Origin: a virus
Reading direction: 5' to 3' (one strand)
Virus record (IMG/VR): IMGVR_UViG_3300025120_000274
Location: 1 to 32,698 of that record
DNA length: 32,698 nt
Made by a program: the position numbers and the translations under genes. The notes beneath the pieces were generated by a model. It was not told where the DNA came from, ran no database searches, and was given only the letters and a program-made list of their open reading frames with translations. This document shows positions 31,653 to 32,698 of this stretch, piece by piece (within the stretch, counting starts at the first letter, position 1; every line of letters begins with the position of its first letter).

Positions 31653-32621
31653 TTACCAAATGTCTTCGAAGTCTTCCCCTTCGTTAGCTTTGCTATAATC
31701 CGTCGGCCGTATTGCGAAAAAATCAGTATGAGTGACCCCGCCGGTAAGATGATAGAACCAATCAAGATTAGCCGCTGCAGCTTTGTCATACGCGAAATAG
31801 TTCCCAAGGTCAACGTACCCCAGTTCAACAAGTTTTTCATTTGCTCTCTTTTTTATAAAATGCGTAAGATCATTTGATGATATGCCTTCAATGTCCCCCA
31901 TCTCAAACATTTTGTTAATATACTTAGTCTCTAATGCCACCATAGTTTCTGCGGCTTTTACTATATCTTCTCGGCATAAATTCAGTAATTGATTGTTTTC
32001 ACTGCACATATCGCGGAAAAGCTTACAGCCCATTTTGCTGTGCAGGCTTTCATCACGAACAGACCATTTCATTTGTTGCCCGATACCCTTAAGTAAATTT
32101 CGAAGCTGAAAACTATACAACACTGCAAAAGCACTATACAAGCTAACTCCTTCAGCGAAGGCTGAAAATACAGCCAAGCTTTTACCAATGCCAACAGAAT
32201 TATCGCCGTCGTAAGCAACCAGATTATCAAATCTCTCAGCCGTTGCTGGTTCATGTAAGAATGCTTCATAGTCTTCTAATCCTAATGTTTCATTTAAATA
32301 ACTGTATGCTACCGCATGTATTGTCTCTTGTGATCCAAACATCATAGCCATTTGCTGTATCTCATACTTTGGAAACCAACTTACTACTTTTTGGGTCCAG
32401 TAATCAGAAACCGCGCACTCCGTCTGCGCGAAGCCCAATAGTATATTACCGACCAGGTTCTTTTCTTTATCATTTAGTTTTTCTTTCCAATCTTTAACGT
32501 CTCCTTGCATTGGTATTTCGGTGTGTAACCAAAATGCTTGCGCTTGCTTTAACCAACCTTCTGTGTAATATTCAGGGTATTCAAAAGGCTTATACGGTAT
32601 TCTTTTATCAAACAATCCCAT
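31653..32621 (-). CDS. nrdB: Class I ribonucleotide reductase, small subunit (NrdB), 322 aa
   Basis: This subunit forms the dimetal centre and tyrosyl radical that activate NrdA. The ferritin-like helices carry the ligands Glu68 (TECAV), Glu99 and His102 (QETIHAVAY), Glu157 (AEGVSLY), Glu191 and His194 (RDESLHS). The radical tyrosine is Tyr106, four residues after His102, as in E. coli Tyr122 after His118. The first ligand is Glu, where E. coli has Asp84; Glu is found there in class Ic enzymes, but those lack the tyrosine, so this is an intermediate combination. The C-terminus ends DFEDIW, which should dock to NrdA. The start ATG shares its A with the stop of the upstream gene (TAATG), and the length is close to that of small NrdB forms. 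It is the first complete gene of the visible - strand operon. Confidence 0.95.
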   Translation of the reverse strand: MGLFDKRIPYKPFEYPEYYTEGWLKQAQAFWLHTEIPMQGDVKDWKEKLNDKEKNLVGNILLGFAQTECAVSDYWTQKVVSWFPKYEIQQMAMMFGSQETIHAVAYSYLNETLGLEDYEAFLHEPATAERFDNLVAYDGDNSVGIGKSLAVFSAFAEGVSLYSAFAVLYSFQLRNLLKGIGQQMKWSVRDESLHSKMGCKLFRDMCSENNQLLNLCREDIVKAAETMVALETKYINKMFEMGDIEGISSNDLTHFIKKRANEKLVELGYVDLGNYFAYDKAAAANLDWFYHLTGGVTHTDFFAIRPTDYSKANEGEDFEDIW

Positions 32622-32698
32622 TAGTGATATACTTCTAAGGCTATATCAACAAAAGGTATGTATAGCACGTGAGTTGTTTGATCCTCTTCGTGATAAGT
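32621..32698 (-). CDS. C-terminal end of an unidentified gene (5' end outside window)
   Basis: Only 25 residues are visible, ending THVLYIPFVDIALEVYH at a TAA that overlaps the nrdB start (TAATG). The frame is open to the window edge. It is too short to identify. The coupling places it in the same operon as nrdB, so a nucleotide-metabolism or early role is possible but not shown. Confidence 0.6.
   Translation of the reverse strand, partial: TYHEEDQTTHVLYIPFVDIALEVYH

Noticed and set aside
31509-31877. 122-aa + strand frame opposite nrdB and the 75-aa gene
   Set aside because: Antisense to nrdB, which has all its metal ligands; no promoter, leader or motif supports it.
1-32698. tRNA genes, CRISPR arrays, insertion sequences, attachment sites
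   Set aside because: Gaps between genes are all under 100 bases and hold only A/T leaders or the three hairpins; no cloverleaf, repeat-spacer pattern, transposase or integrase was seen.

Overview
The window is part of the genome of a tailed double-stranded DNA phage with podovirus-like (T7-like in layout) virion genes. It is AT-rich and almost gap-free. The host is most likely a Bacteroidota bacterium, probably a marine flavobacterium. Nearly every gene start lacks a Shine-Dalgarno sequence and is instead preceded by A/T-only leaders such as TAAAATAAAT, which is a Bacteroidota habit. Several protein blocks also resemble, from memory, proteins of uncultured marine phages. No integrase, repressor, tRNA or CRISPR array is visible, so nothing here points to a temperate lifestyle.

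Positions 1-29257 (+ strand) form the late region. The order is: 3' part of the terminase large subunit, portal, an acidic scaffold-like protein, major capsid protein, a hairpin terminator, an unrecognised 271-aa protein, a second hairpin, two connector-like proteins (243 and 299 aa), a 1869-aa propeller-like tail tube/stabilisation protein, two beta-rich tail proteins (537 and 115 aa), a cupin-fold protein (162 aa), and three proteins in the place of the T7 gp14-gp15-gp16 ejection set (223, 469 and 2995 aa). A lysis and small-basic-protein cassette follows: 152 aa, 74 aa, a 52-aa single-span membrane protein that is a holin candidate, and a 117-aa M15-type peptidase.

A bidirectional terminator at 29256-29288 separates this from a convergent - strand operon (29303-32698) for nucleotide metabolism. 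Read in its own direction this holds an unidentified gene (C-terminus only), class I ribonucleotide reductase small subunit nrdB, a 75-aa coiled-coil protein, an 89-aa membrane protein, a 42-aa basic protein, and the large subunit nrdA. The reductase would supply dNTPs for replication, and the + strand genes would build the capsid, package DNA, form the short tail, eject proteins and lyse the cell.

The most interesting object is the 2995-aa protein. On motif evidence it combines an N-terminal 30-residue duplication, a hydrophobic membrane-active stretch, an HExxH metallopeptidase, a candidate PD-(D/E)XK nuclease and a HAD-type phosphatase. If it is packaged and ejected like T7 gp16, the virion would deliver several enzymes to the host cell at entry. 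Other points are a cysteine-rich insert in the 1869-aa tail protein, a cupin among virion genes, two small genes below usual length cut-offs, and a compact NrdA without an ATP cone.
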